A stretch of DNA of 64,000 nt from Bryopsis sp. KO-2023. Its lineage: Eukaryota; Chlorophyta; Ulvophyceae; Bryopsidales; Bryopsidaceae. The stretch covers positions 930,001 to 994,000 of the forward strand of contig BSYQ01000016.1 in assembly GCA_030272585.1 (NCBI GenBank), given 5' to 3'. How positions within the stretch are numbered: the first letter of the stretch is position 1; each line of letters opens with the position of its first letter. The position numbers were made by a program, and so were the translations under genes. The notes under the pieces were generated by a model. The model was not told where the DNA came from. It was given only the letters and a program-made list of their open reading frames with translations, and did no database searches. Shown here in pieces: positions 25,801 through 35,788 of the stretch.

Positions 25801-26527
25801 TAATTGAAGCGTAATTGGTGTGCATGTCCGCCAGTCCATCCCATGGGTCAGCCTATCGATGGGAGGGATTTGATCGATGGTTTCCATTGACTATTGTCAT
25901 GCACAAAACAAAACAAAACAAAACAGGCAAAACAGGCTCCTATCATAATTGCGCGGGGAAGAGTTTAAAAAGAAGCAAGAAAAAGTGCGCGAAGAAACCC
26001 CGTCGTTGTCGCGGATCGCGCGGCTGCGCACGAACACTTCTTGTTTGGCCACGGCAGTACAAACCCCCAGCCTTAGACAGACCCGGGACCACAACTCTTA
26101 GGAGCATACTATTATCCTACAGGTTTGCGTTGGAGCGTCTATGTTTATAAAAGTCCCGCCAGCGAGCAAACTTGCTTGCCTTTTTCCATCTGTTCGAACT
26201 TCGCTGGAATATTGCTCGACCGGTGGTGGGCGTTCCTGACTTGGCCATGGAATCGCGTCAAGGGATACGCGTTTGAATGCGCTGGGGCATTTGACTTCGG
26301 CAACGTGCAGACGTCCTGACCGGCAAATCGATGCAACACAACGGCCATGTTCGGACAACGTGTCCGCCAAAATACGCATGAAAACGTGTGTATTCGGACA
26401 TTTTTCAAAAACAAAATTACTGAATTGATCAAATGAAGATGTCAATCCGTGCGGCTCGAAACGAACCACCACAAACAAACAAACATCGAAACGAACAAAC
26501 AAACACCCAAATATTGTTGTGGAGGAG
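22873..26527. other. Intergenic region without a recognisable gene
   Basis: About 3.65 kb between the start of the giant gene and the left end of the mobile-element nest. Scattered short ORFs lack splice consistency or known motifs. It contains a perfect-looking hairpin (23,957-24,010), a short CTTGCTGG/CCAGCAAG inverted repeat near 24,500, a CAAAA pentamer run near 25,905-25,925 and CAAA repeats near 26,470-26,505. The first few hundred bases presumably hold the promoter of the giant gene, but I see no clear core element. Confidence 0.6.
23957..24010. repeat. Hairpin-forming inverted repeat
   Basis: GAGGGATTCAT followed by a G-run and GAAGTAA faces its complement ending in ATGAATCCCTC, with a short AT-rich loop. 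Arms are about 23 nt with one or two bulges. It could be a remnant of a small foldback element; there is no clear target duplication. Confidence 0.55.
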
Positions 26528-26687
26528 AATGGGACGTTACATTAAGTAGAGGAGATTAAATAACGAGTGAGTCTCGGTTCCAGGGTGGGAAAAGACTAGT
26601 TCCAAGATGTGATAGGCTGGCAGTGTGCTTTTGAGCAGCAGTTAGTATTTATTCACAGTAGGGAGCTGTAGTTTCATCTCGTTTTCT
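26528..26687 (+). repeat. DIRS split direct repeat A1
   Basis: 160 bp that read identically, by eye, to 39,327-39,486. Starts with the AAT core. Confidence 0.9.
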
Positions 26688-27329
26688 TTTTTGAAAACGT
26701 ATACACTTGCGTGTTTAAACTCTCGAGACTTGAGTGTCTCGTTTCTACGACTCCCGTTATTGCGGTGTTCTGTCGTATGCAGCACAACGTTCCCCAGAAT
26801 TGGAGGCCGGCTTTTTTGGAGACTGCGAACTCTTACGGCTTTTCGTTGCCTGAGCACGTTACGTCGTTCGCTGTGGAGCCCAACGGTGTGCCTCACTTGC
26901 GCACTAATCCAGTGGATCGCCCTGCAGGAGCTGTGCAATTTGGGCACTGGTTCGATATTGGGTCTACTGCAAGGGGCGGTCGGCATACTATGGATCCGAT
27001 CACGATCTAATCGGTCGTGGATTGATCGGTCCGACCGATTAAATCGTGATCGGGTTTTTCCGATCAGATCGATCGCCGATCAAATCGGTTTGGCCGATCA
27101 TCGATGGAGATCGGCCGATCACCAATCTGATCGGATGACCGATTTAATCGGCCAACTTTGATCGGCCGATCACGATCAGACCGATCAACGTCAGCCGATC
27201 AAGTGCCGACAGATCGCAGCGCTTGATCGGGGTCGGGATCGGGATCGGAGATGCCGATTAGATCGGATCATGATCGGTCAATTGATCGGTCCATCACAAA
27301 TGCCGAGAAATCACCACCCGCAGGTGTTT

Positions 27330-27406
27330 CTGGGGTGCAGGGATTCGAACCTGGGACCTAACAGACTAGAGACAGACGCATTAACGCTTGGACCACTCGG
27401 AGCCAC
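27330..27406 (-). tRNA. tRNA-like sequence, left copy (probably a pseudogene or SINE-type head)
   Basis: 77 nt on the minus strand with an A-box (TGGCTCCGAGTGGTCCAAGCG region) and a B-box (GGTTCGAATCC) at tRNA spacing. The A-box resembles the Leu/Ser class. The acceptor stem does not close well, so a functional tRNA is unlikely; RNA polymerase III promoter activity is possible. Confidence 0.45.
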
Positions 27407-27492
27407 GGTCACTAGGTCATCCGTGTCATTATATACCTCAGTTTGTCGGACTGACAGATCACGTATATAATGACACGGATGACCAACAAACC

Positions 27493-27569
27493 GTGGCTCC
27501 GAGTGGTCCAAGCGTTAGTGAGTATGCTTCTAATCCGTTAGGTACCCGGTTCGAATCCTTCCACCTCAG
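27493..27569 (+). tRNA. tRNA-like sequence, right inverted copy
   Basis: 77 nt on the plus strand, the same length as the left copy and in head-to-head orientation. It shares the A-box and the B-box GGTTCGAATCC but differs in the central (anticodon-equivalent) part. The acceptor stem is again imperfect. Confidence 0.45.
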
Positions 27570-28498
27570 AAACACCTGCGGGTGGTGACTTGTCGGCATT
27601 TTCGCGAGACCGATCAATTCATCGATCAAATGATCAATACCGATCATGATCGGATGCAGGTCCGATCACGATCGGCCGATCACGATCACACCGATCAAGG
27701 TCAGCCGATGAAGTGCCGACAGGTCGCGGCGCTTGATCGTGATCGGGATCGTGATCGGAACAACCGATCAGATCGGTGATCGGCGAACCGATCACGATCA
27801 CGATCAACATGTGATCGGACGATCAAGAGCACGATCAACATTTGATCGGCCGATCACGATCACGATCACCGATCAGCCAAAAATGAAAAAAAAAAAAAAA
27901 AAAACCGATCATTGCTAAAATCGGTTCTAGGACGCAGTTATGATGTCGGATTACTGCTGTGACCTAATATTACCTTAGTTTTGGAAGATCGATCAGATCC
28001 ATAGTATGGCGGTCGGTTGCTAACGCAATTGGGGGATAGGTCGTCGTTTGCCCACGAGGCATCAAACTGGGCCCCTGTTGTGAGTTACTTATTCGATCTC
28101 ACTGGGTTTATTGCGGCCTTTCTCGCCCATCACGAAGTGGCGGACGAGTTGCGTGGCGCCTTGGTAGGCTGGTTCGTGGCATTGTCGCGTACAACTGATT
28201 TGGCGGCCTCCCAATTTTTGGTATTAAAAACTCGAGGGGAATTCGACCAGAACGGTCAACCTGCTGCAAGCGGTTTGCAAACCGCTATTCATTTGTGGGG
28301 TTCTACCCAGGAATTGTTGCCTCCTGTGGTTCGTACGTTTTATGAAGGGTTGCGCTCCAGGACCGAAAAAGAGAGTATCCGAAAGGCAGCCCAAGACGGA
28401 CAGAAGCAGGGAGGACGAAGAAAGTCCCGTGGCGGAAAGAAGGGACGTGATTCAGCAAAACCACCCCCTGCAACCGACGAAGCCTAACGCAGTGTCGG

Positions 28499-30535
28499 AT
28501 GGCGCAGTGGGCTTGGGCACAGCGCGAGGAAGCACGGCTGAGGACGAAATTTGGTATTCAGAAGCCTCCTCATTATGTTCGAGTCCGCCGTCAGCTGGCT
28601 CAGTGGAAGGAGATCGGAGCAGACAAAAATGTGCTAAAGTGGATAGCGCAGGGGGTGAGGATCGAATGGAAAAAGCCGTTGGAGCCCTTCGATTTGGGTT
28701 CCACGATATTGAAAACTCAGGAGGAGCGCGTAGCATGGAAGGAGCTATTACCGAAGTACCTAGAGACGGGAGGATTGAGGCCAGCGCGTTGCGCCCGCTT
28801 CATTTCTCGCGGGTTTTTGATTCCGAAGTACCGCGAGGGGAGGATTACTTCGTTTCGTCTCGTGATCGATCTCCGCCATGTGAACGAGCATACGGTCAAG
28901 CGGTCGATGAGATACGAACGACTCAAGGAAGCGGTTCCCTGGATCCGGGACAGTTCGGGTTTAATAGCCTTCGATATCGCCGAGGCGTTCCACCACGTTT
29001 CGATTCACAAGGAGGACCGTCGTCATTTTTGCATTCGAGTGGAGGACAAGGTTTACGAAGTTCCCTCCCTCCCGTTCGGATGGACATCCAGTCCAAGGAT
29101 TTTCAGTCGGTTTACCAAGCCGATTGCTCGCTTTCTGAGAAATCCCCACAGTGTGCCTTGCCCTTCAACCCCAGCGTTAGCAAGGTATTGGCACCAGGGG
29201 AGTTCGGGAAGTTTTCTGTTTTATCTGGACGACATCCTAGGAGGACATCCGAATGCTTCGAAGGAATGGGGTTCTCAGGTGAGGGACGTGGTGGAAGCTT
29301 TGGGGATCACCATACGCGAAGAGAAGAGTTGTTTTGCGCCGCAGCGTCAGGTGATGCACCTCGGTCTGCAATTGGATTTGGACAGGGGGTTAATTTTGGT
29401 GCCTTCGCACGTCGAAACCCAGTTATTCGAGAAAGCGGGGAAACTTCTCAAGGTGATTCGCGACAACAAGGGTTCGGCGCCAGCGCGCTTAGTGGCGAGT
29501 TTTGTCGGAAAAGCTTGCTCAGTTCTAGCCGCGATTCCCACGGCGCGCTTTTTCCTAGGGGAGCTTTTTCTCAGTTTGAAAGGAAAAAGGAAATGGACCA
29601 GTTGGGTGCGAATCCCTTTGAAAGCCATCAAACAAATTGTTTGGTGGCAGCAAATCCTGCAACATTGGCACGGTCGGGCCATGGAGTGGGTTCCATCGAT
29701 ACGCATGGAGTCGGACGCGTCAGAGGTGGGCTGGGGGGTGGCTTTGGGGTCGCCCAACACCCTTTCCAAGACACGCCCTTCCAAGGAACCAAACTATCTG
29801 ATCGCCAAGGGATTGTGGACTCTCGAAGATCGTCCACGTTCCATCAACTTCAAGGAACTCAAGGCGATTTTGTTGGGACTACTGGCCTTCAAGGAAGTGG
29901 TAAAGGACCAACGCTTGGAGATTGTGACGGACTCCCAAGTTTGTTACCACATACTTCGAGGCGTGTATACCAATATTCCGAGGCTGAGAGCGGTTCTGGG
30001 GCAGATTTTGGAGGTGTGCGAAGCCAAGCATATCGAGTGGAAAATGAAGTGGTGGGGAACTTTGGAGAATTACAGAGCCGATCAGCTATCGAGGATGGTC
30101 GAGGCGGGGGATATCGCTCTCAATCCGGCAATTTTTCGATGGCTGTGCCAGGAGTGCCGATTTCGTCCAACTGTGGACAGATTCGCGGCTCTGCACAATT
30201 CACAGTTACCCCGATTCAATGCAATTTCGGCCGACCCTCAAGCGGAGAATATCGACGCGCTGAGTCAAACCCATCAAGCTTGGAGTTTGGAAAAAAAAAA
30301 ATTATTGCTTCCCTCCCTTCGGCCTGGTCCCTCAATTAGTCCAACTGATCAAGGAGGTGAAACCGATCGAGGCATTACTGGTGGTTCCGCGTTGGGAAGC
30401 GAAACATTGGTACAGGGACCTGTGCATGATGGCAACGAAGCGCCTTCTCCTCCCGATGGATTCGTCGACGTTTCTGAAAGGGACGCAGCCGTTTATACCA
30501 AGGTGGCCGATGGAGTGTTTTTTGATAAAGCACTA
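28499..30535 (+). pseudogene. DIRS reverse transcriptase / RNase H, frameshifted
   Basis: The ATG at 28,499 follows ORF1 by 11 nt. RT motifs are FRLVIDLRHVNEH, FDIAEAFHHVSIH (first catalytic Asp), LPFGWTSSPRIF and YLDDILGG (about residues 242-245). RNase H follows with MESDASEVGWG and TDSQVCYHIL. After RNase H the conserved DIRS tail begins (DRFAALHNSQLPRFN), but an 11-A run at 30,291-30,301 throws the frame. The expected continuation (FPPFGLVPQLVQLIKE) lies in another frame and stops near 30,535, overlapping the recombinase ORF as in other DIRS elements. One surplus A explains the break. Confidence 0.85.
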
Positions 30536-30807
30536 ATTGCTAAATTGCATGCAGAGTTGGGTAAGCCACCTGCAAATTTACAGTGGGACACTCTTTTGAG
30601 TGTTGGAAGCGCGGTTGCGACGCGTTTTAAAGAATTCTCAGCAGAGGAGCGAATGGAGCTGCTCGAGCAGTTGTGGTCCAGCAATGCTATTATGGGTCGC
30701 AAGACAATTTGGTCCAAATTCGGAAAATTTTGGAAATTTGCAGTGGAGCGGCAACAGAGCCCCATTCCGGCTTCAAGGGAGTTAGTGTATCAGTACCTTC
30801 TCCACCT

Positions 30808-31378
30808 TGAAACGGCTGACTTAGTAGGCGAAGATCTAGGCGGAAAACAGAGGTTACAGTCTGAGAGTTCCAGGTAGTCGCGGACTGACTGGAATGGGGT
30901 AGTTACGTGATGCTCAATGAGAGGCTGAAACGTAGTGAAAAGAGTTCGAACCAGGTTCAGTATATTCAGTGTCAGGTCTCAGATGGCTGAGAGTTTGGGT
31001 AGAGAGTCGGGAGTCAGACTGGAAGGAGCTTCAGTCTGGGTCCTTAGTCTAGAGGTTATCAAGGGTTATAAAGGGTTAGTCGGAGCTCTGGCTAGAAGGG
31101 CTGAGCTGAGAAATGATAGAGACGTTTTGAGGAGAGCTAGATGATAGCTAGTATTTGTAAGGTTAGGAGATGGGCTGGGAGTTTTCTAGAAGCTCTGGGC
31201 TGAGAGTATAAAAGGCTGGGGATCGTTGTAAAGAACAAGCTTGTTGAAATAAGATTCAGTTGTATACTCTCGTGTCTCAGACCTTTCCTATAGAACTTCT
31301 GGTCGTCTCCCAACGTGTGTGAAGAACGGATCAAGTGGCGGCTGGAAGTGTTCAGCCTCAGGAAACAAATCCGTTTCA
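30808..31378 (+). repeat. Ty3 5' LTR
   Basis: 571 bp, from TGAAACGG to CCGTTTCA, giving perfect 8-bp terminal inverted repeats. Equal in length to, and apparently the same sequence as, the 3' LTR. Confidence 0.95.
31207..31213 (+). promoter_or_regulatory. Probable TATA box in the 5' LTR
   Basis: TATAAAA about 170 bp from the 3' end of the LTR, a normal place for the U3/R boundary. The same element is at 38,274-38,280 in the 3' LTR. Confidence 0.6.
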
Positions 31379-31379
31379 C

Positions 31380-31394
31380 TGGTTTCGGAGCGAG
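31380..31394 (+). promoter_or_regulatory. Probable primer-binding site
   Basis: TGGTTTCGGAGCGAG starts one base after the LTR. The leading TGG pairs with the CCA of a tRNA 3' end. I did not identify which tRNA. Confidence 0.5.
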
Positions 31395-31399
31395 TTTCT

Positions 31400-31630
31400 A
31401 TGCCTATAATCAGAGAAGAAGAATACTGGTTTGGCGAAGAAGGAGATCCTAGGTTACTGCTTGTAGACCTCTGGCTGGAAGAGAACCCGTTGGAAGTTCT
31501 GCACATAGGCGAAGACAATAGTGATACTGAAAGCACAGGATCAAGCGAATCGAGAACTGAGACGGAGGCGACAGTTGATCTTCCGCTTACCCCTGAAACC
31601 CCAACTCAGGAGGAACCCCAACATCAGTGA
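31400..31630 (+). CDS. Ty3 small ORF a
   Basis: First ATG after the primer-binding site is at 31,400; stop at 31,628-31,630; 76 residues. The product is acidic and Thr/Ser/Pro-rich at its end (TVDLPLTPETPTQEEP), with no recognised domain. The frame also extends back into the LTR. It precedes ORF b closely, and the two may be parts of one older reading frame. Confidence 0.4.
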   Translation: MPIIREEEYWFGEEGDPRLLLVDLWLEENPLEVLHIGEDNSDTESTGSSESRTETEATVDLPLTPETPTQEEPQHQ

Positions 31631-31641
31631 GTTCGTTGTCT

Positions 31642-31941
31642 ATGGACCCTTGGCTGGCTCACCTTCTCGATCTTTATTACAGAGTAGAGTGGCAGTATCC
31701 CGACGAGGAGCTGGGATTACCGATTGTGCGGAGGGAAGCTAGGAGGAACGAGGTCCAGTTGAACTACGAAGAACTCGACCTACTCTGCTTCCTGAAAGAG
31801 CTGGAAGAACAGGCTGACAAGGAGAATCAGCCAACCCCAACTACCGAGTCACCTCTCGACTTTCCCACTACATCAAGGTTTTACCGCTACGACGAGGAGG
31901 AACGGAACTCCTTGGCCCTGACATCGCTTTTTCACCAATGA
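31642..31941 (+). CDS. Ty3 small ORF b
   Basis: 99 residues from the ATG at 31,642. The sequence is acidic and helical-looking (LNYEELDLLCFLKELEEQ), with no family recognised. Its stop overlaps the start of ORF c as ATGA at 31,938-31,941, which would suit termination-reinitiation. Confidence 0.4.
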   Translation: MDPWLAHLLDLYYRVEWQYPDEELGLPIVRREARRNEVQLNYEELDLLCFLKELEEQADKENQPTPTTESPLDFPTTSRFYRYDEEERNSLALTSLFHQ

Positions 31942-32297
31942 AAGAGGAGAGGATCCACGAACTAAACGACACCTACCAAGTAAAGTGGACGCTCGCGCAG
32001 CCAGGAGTACATAACGTACGGGGGCACGAGCAAGAGCCGGTTGTGAACTCAGAGGGTCTGGAAATCCCAACTATCAGACCTCTGGGTTTGTTTGGCGACA
32101 AGTTTCTGCAGCTGACACAAGAGGAGCGGCAGATCGTGAGGACGTGCACCGGAGACCCAGAGAGGAAGAGGGTTCCAGACACCCTCGTAAATCAGGAAGG
32201 AGAGTCAGTGGAGCTCCTTGATCGGAAAAGGCAGTCGAAGAAAGTTAGGGTATCCGAATTTACCTATCCGCGGAATACCCTAACCGAGGATTTTTGA
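31938..32297 (+). CDS. Ty3 small ORF c
   Basis: 119 residues, ATG overlapping the stop of ORF b. Charged, with a basic segment (LLDRKRQSKKVRVSEF) near the end; no known domain. Ends 7 nt before the Gag start. Confidence 0.45.
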   Translation: MKEERIHELNDTYQVKWTLAQPGVHNVRGHEQEPVVNSEGLEIPTIRPLGLFGDKFLQLTQEERQIVRTCTGDPERKRVPDTLVNQEGESVELLDRKRQSKKVRVSEFTYPRNTLTEDF

Positions 32298-32304
32298 GGC
32301 TGAG

Positions 32305-33300
32305 ATGGAGCAACAGGTGGCTGAGTTGAGGGCGGCGTATGAGGAGGTAATGGGAAGGTTGAACCGAGTGCAAGGCGTGGTCGAAGAAGTACCGGGAATG
32401 CTGAGCACGGCGGTCAATGAGGCTGTGGGAAGCTCCATTTTGGAGCAACTAACCGACAAAGTGGGAACAGCAATCGGGGCGGCAACTGCAGCACAGGCTG
32501 GAACGGCGGCTGGAAGTGGTGGTCGAGGTAATGACCTGAGAAGCAAGCCAGCCCGACCTGATCTGTGGGGAGGCAGGCAGAATGACCCTCCTATCCAGGA
32601 CTGGTTGTTCAGCCTCCGAGTGCATTTTGACGCCACCCACGTCGAAGATGGAGTCTCGAAACTCCGCCTGGCAGGATCTCTACTGAGAGGGCCAGCCGCG
32701 ACATGGTGGAGGACAAGAGTGGAGGAGTCGGAGACTGATGGAGGCCGACCTTTGCCGACGTATGAGGATTTCTGTGAGGAGCTGAAAAACCAGTTCGGAG
32801 AACCACATTTTTTGCGCCGCACACGGACAGAATGGGCGAATTTACGCCAAGGCGGAATGTCTGTGCGGGAATACACGCATCGCTTTAGGCAGCTGATGTT
32901 GTATATTTCCGACGCATCAGAGGGCGAGAAAATACACAGGTTCGTCGATGGTTTGCGAGGGAGGGTTGGAATCGAGACCGACCTCCAAAACCCCAAGACC
33001 TTGGATGAAGCTATTCGAGTGGCGGAAAGGTGGGGAGGAGCTCAATCTGGGAGTTCGATCTTGAATCGAGATCGCGGCGGCGGCGGCGGCAGCGGCGGCG
33101 GCGGAAATCGCAGATCGGATCACATGGAATTGGACTACGTCGGAAGAAGGCGACAACAGAGACAGCAGAAACAGCGAGGTGATAAAGAGAGAGAAAGAAA
33201 TAAGCCAGTCTGGAAGAAAGAAAAAGCAGACGGAGAGGTGAAGTGTTACAAGTGTGGGCGTCGAGGGCATTACGCTCGAGACTGCCCCTCGCGAAAATGA
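32305..33300 (+). CDS. gag: Ty3 Gag with CCHC zinc knuckle
   Basis: 331 residues. Residues 1-50 look coiled-coil ([19 protein letters not shown]). Residues about 95-240 match the retrotransposon Gag capsid family: W/L-rich [25 protein letters not shown], then [18 protein letters not shown] glycine/arginine stretch ([16 protein letters not shown]) leads to the CCHC knuckle [14 protein letters not shown] near the C terminus, for RNA packaging. Stop TGA overlaps the Pol ATG as ATGA at 33,297-33,300. The ORF is intact. Confidence 0.9.
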   Translation: MEQQVAELRAAYEEVMGRLNRVQGVVEEVPGMLSTAVNEAVGSSILEQLTDKVGTAIGAATAAQAGTAAGSGGRGNDLRSKPARPDLWGGRQNDPPIQDWLFSLRVHFDATHVEDGVSKLRLAGSLLRGPAATWWRTRVEESETDGGRPLPTYEDFCEELKNQFGEPHFLRRTRTEWANLRQGGMSVREYTHRFRQLMLYISDASEGEKIHRFVDGLRGRVGIETDLQNPKTLDEAIRVAERWGGAQSGSSILNRDRGGGGGSGGGGNRRSDHMELDYVGRRRQQRQQKQRGDKERERNKPVWKKEKADGEVKCYKCGRRGHYARDCPSRK

Positions 33301-35783
33301 GTATGTTAGGTAAACTCGCAGGGTGTGAAGTCAAGGGGAAGCCTGCGAGTTCGAGGAATTCTAGGAATTCGAGGGATTTTTCGTTGGAAGAAACGTCCAA
33401 GGAACCGACTAGACCTGATAACCAAGATAACCTAGAAGTCCATTCATTTGATGGGACAGATTTAGACATGACTAAGTTCGGATTTCTAGCAGTGGCTGAA
33501 ACTGATAACCGAACTAGACAACTGATTACTGTGAAAGGGGAAATCTCAGGTTTTGCAGCTGAGATATTAATAGACTGTGGAGCAACTGATTGCTTTTTGG
33601 CTCGGAAATTTTGCGAGAAAAATAAGCTGGAATTAGAAGCACAAGAAGAAAAAGTTAGCCTGGCTGGGGGAAGTACCTTAGAATCTAAAGGGAAGATCAG
33701 GGCTACTCTCAGATTTGGAGATTTTGCTAGTAGGGAGATTTTTCATGAAATGTCTCTTGCTAAGTATGATGCTATATTGGGAAAAACTTGGCTGGCTAAG
33801 CATAATCCCCGGGTTGATTTTCGAACGAATGAGGTAGTGGTTTCAGACGGGCTGAAAGAACATTTGATTCCTCCGGCAAACCCCGGAGAGGAGGAAGAGG
33901 AACAGTGTGTGCTGATGGTGTTTGAAACATGTTTGAACAGAACTGACTCTGAACAAAATGTTTCCAGACAAGCTGAACTTGCAGCAGAAATCAGACAGGA
34001 ATTTCCTAACACTTTTGTGGAAGAATTACCCAGTGAGATACCCCCTTCCAGAGGTATCGAACACACGATCCAGTTGGAACCAGGCACGGTTCCACAAAGT
34101 AAAGCACCTTATCGACTAGGCATCAAGGAAATGGCAGAACTGAAAACTCAGATTGCAGCCATGTCGGAAAAAGGGTTTATTCGACCGAGTAGATCACCTT
34201 GGGGAGCACCGGTAATTTTTGTACCGAAGAAGAACGGGAAACTACGCATGTGTGTAGATTATCGGGCATTGAATAAGGTGACGGTGAAAAACGCTTATCC
34301 GATTCCGAGGATAGATGAACTGATAGATCAGCTTCATGGCGCAAAATACTTCTCAAAAATAGATTTGTGTTCGGGATACTATCAAGTCAGGATGGCGAAA
34401 AAGGATTGGGCGAAAACTGCTTTTCGAACTAGATATGGATCTTACGAATACACAGTTATGCCAATGGGTTTGACAAATGCACCAGCAACTTTTATGAATG
34501 TGATGAACGATGTTTTTCGACCACATCTGGATAAGTTTGTTATAGTTTATCTCGATGATATCTTAGTTTACAGTCGGAACTGGGAAGAGCACAAGGAACA
34601 TCTTAGACAAGTGTTTCAGCTACTCGAAAAACACAAACTTTACGTTTCACCGGACAAATGTGATTTGGGGATGACAGAAGTCGAATTTTTGGGACACATA
34701 GTCGGAAGAGAGGGACTCTCCGTGGTACCTAAGAAAGTTTTAGCCATTAAGGAGTGGGCACAACCTCAGACAGTTCGGGATATTAGGTCGTTTTTGGGTT
34801 TAGCGAATTATTATCGGAAATTTATTAAGGGATACTCTGGGATTGCAACGCCGTTACATGAACTAACAAGGAAGGAAGTTAAATGGCAGTGGACTGAAAG
34901 TCAGGAGAAAGCGTTTCAGACGCTAAAGAAGAGCATGCAGGAGGCACCTGTGTTAATAATTCCAGATCCGGAGTTGAGTTTTGAAGTAACTACAGACGCA
35001 TCGGATTTTGCTATTGGAGGAGTTTTGACGCAAGATCAAGGTCAGGGGCAACAACCAGCCGCGTTTGAAAGTCGGAAATTAAATTCAGCTGAAAGGAATT
35101 ATCCGACACACGAAAAAGAACTGTATGCGATAGTCTATTGTTTGAAAACTTGGCGACATTATTTGGGGGCGAGGAAATTTGTGGTTCACACGGACCACGC
35201 TCCGCTGAAATATATTCAGACGCAGCCTAAATTATCCAGTAGACAGGCTAGGTGGATGGAAACTTTACAGGAATTTGATTTTGAGATTAAATACAAACCT
35301 GGAAAAGAAAATACAGTTGCAGATGCATTAAGTCGAAGGTCGGAAATGGAATTAAACGCTGTGGCAAAAGTCCGAGCAGGCGTAGTATTTCAGGATCAGG
35401 TTAGACTTGCGTATCAAGGGGATGAACATTGCAGAGAAGTTATAGCTAATTGGGAAGCTGGTGAAAAAGATCCGCGTTATAGGTGGGATGGCACAAAATT
35501 GTGGTATAGTCTGAAAGACAAATGGTTTTGGTATATTCCAAAGGACAAAGAAATTAGACAAACAGTGTTGGCTGAATGTCACGATCAGGCTGGACATTTT
35601 GGGAGACACAAGACTGTCGCAAATGTTCGAAAAAGATATTATTGGCCTAGATGCACTGAGGATGTCGAACGATATGTTAGGACTTGTGTTGGTTGTCAGA
35701 AAAACAAGTCTAGCACTCAAAAACCATTGGGGTTATATCAGCCAATTCCAGTTCCAGACGAACGCTGGAAAGAAGTTGTTTAG
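33297..35783 (+). CDS. pol: Ty3 Pol: protease, RT, RNase H and the integrase zinc-binding domain (truncated by frameshift)
   Basis: Starts at the ATGA overlap with Gag; the frame also extends back to 33,243, so a -1 shift from Gag is possible. Protease: [15 protein letters not shown] (about 33,570). [59 protein letters not shown]. RNase [19 protein letters not shown] and [11 protein letters not shown]. Integrase HHCC finger: [17 protein letters not shown] then CVGCQKNK. It ends at an in-frame TAG (35,781) in the middle of the expected integrase sequence, and the rest continues one frame back. A 1-nt deletion in the T-run at about 35,779 is the simplest cause. Confidence 0.9.
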   Translation: MSMLGKLAGCEVKGKPASSRNSRNSRDFSLEETSKEPTRPDNQDNLEVHSFDGTDLDMTKFGFLAVAETDNRTRQLITVKGEISGFAAEILIDCGATDCFLARKFCEKNKLELEAQEEKVSLAGGSTLESKGKIRATLRFGDFASREIFHEMSLAKYDAILGKTWLAKHNPRVDFRTNEVVVSDGLKEHLIPPANPGEEEEEQCVLMVFETCLNRTDSEQNVSRQAELAAEIRQEFPNTFVEELPSEIPPSRGIEHTIQLEPGTVPQSKAPYRLGIKEMAELKTQIAAMSEKGFIRPSRSPWGAPVIFVPKKNGKLRMCVDYRALNKVTVKNAYPIPRIDELIDQLHGAKYFSKIDLCSGYYQVRMAKKDWAKTAFRTRYGSYEYTVMPMGLTNAPATFMNVMNDVFRPHLDKFVIVYLDDILVYSRNWEEHKEHLRQVFQLLEKHKLYVSPDKCDLGMTEVEFLGHIVGREGLSVVPKKVLAIKEWAQPQTVRDIRSFLGLANYYRKFIKGYSGIATPLHELTRKEVKWQWTESQEKAFQTLKKSMQEAPVLIIPDPELSFEVTTDASDFAIGGVLTQDQGQGQQPAAFESRKLNSAERNYPTHEKELYAIVYCLKTWRHYLGARKFVVHTDHAPLKYIQTQPKLSSRQARWMETLQEFDFEIKYKPGKENTVADALSRRSEMELNAVAKVRAGVVFQDQVRLAYQGDEHCREVIANWEAGEKDPRYRWDGTKLWYSLKDKWFWYIPKDKEIRQTVLAECHDQAGHFGRHKTVANVRKRYYWPRCTEDVERYVRTCVGCQKNKSSTQKPLGLYQPIPVPDERWKEVV

Positions 35784-35788
35784 ATTTT

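Larger units (their letters stand above)
27311..27587. repeat. Central inverted repeat (about 126-bp arms) of the foldback element
   Basis: Left arm 27,311-27,436 and right arm about 27,463-27,587 face each other around a 26-nt spacer. The outer ends read TCACCACCCGCAGGTGTTTC and its complement; the inner ends read ATCCGTGTCATTATATAC and its complement. Arms differ mainly in the anticodon region of the tRNA-like parts. Confidence 0.8.
26984..28008. mobile_element. hAT-like non-autonomous foldback element with GATC-rich arms
   Basis: 1,025 bp bounded by the inverted termini CATACTATGGATC/GATCCATAGTATG and flanked by the 8-bp direct duplication GCGGTCGG (26,976-26,983 and 28,009-28,016). Eight-bp duplications and CA-starting termini fit the hAT superfamily. 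It encodes no transposase. The arms (about 27,000-27,290 and 27,605-27,880) are saturated with GATCGG/CGATC motifs, and the centre is a long inverted repeat holding two tRNA-like sequences. An A-run lies at 27,887-27,903. Removing it with one duplication restores the DIRS ORF1 frame. Confidence 0.85.
26777..28487 (+). pseudogene. DIRS ORF1 (Gag-like), interrupted by the hAT-like element
   Basis: The ATG at 26,777 opens a frame to 26,983, where the hAT-like element begins. The frame resumes exactly after the second target duplication at 28,017 and ends with TAA at 28,485-28,487. Ignoring the insertion, the product is 225 residues, with a lysine/arginine-rich tail (KSRGGKKGRDSAK) suited to nucleic-acid binding. 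No zinc knuckle is visible. Position as first ORF of a DIRS element supports a Gag-like structural role. It ends 11 nt before the RT start codon. Confidence 0.75.

Noticed and set aside
25815-26502. Short overlapping ORFs on both strands near 25.8-26.5 kb
   Set aside because: No motifs, no splice consistency, and they lie in the flank of a mobile element.
27330-27569. Two functional tRNA genes
   Set aside because: A- and B-boxes are good but acceptor and T stems pair poorly, and both sit in a mobile element; called tRNA-like only.
27582-27918. ORFs encoding RDRDRD-type proteins
   Set aside because: Low-complexity translation of GATCG repeats inside the foldback element.
27000-27920. GATC-rich repeats as a CRISPR array or origin
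   Set aside because: There are no regular repeat-spacer units; the motifs are irregular and lie inside a transposable element with clear termini and target duplications.
28342-30339. A 665-residue plus-strand ORF overlapping the DIRS RT
   Set aside because: It lacks RT motifs; the catalytic motifs are in the frame starting at 28,499. It is a frame shadow of a GC-rich coding region.
30935-31144. ORF repeated at 38,002-38,211
   Set aside because: It lies within the LTR and appears twice only because LTRs are duplicated; no protein features.
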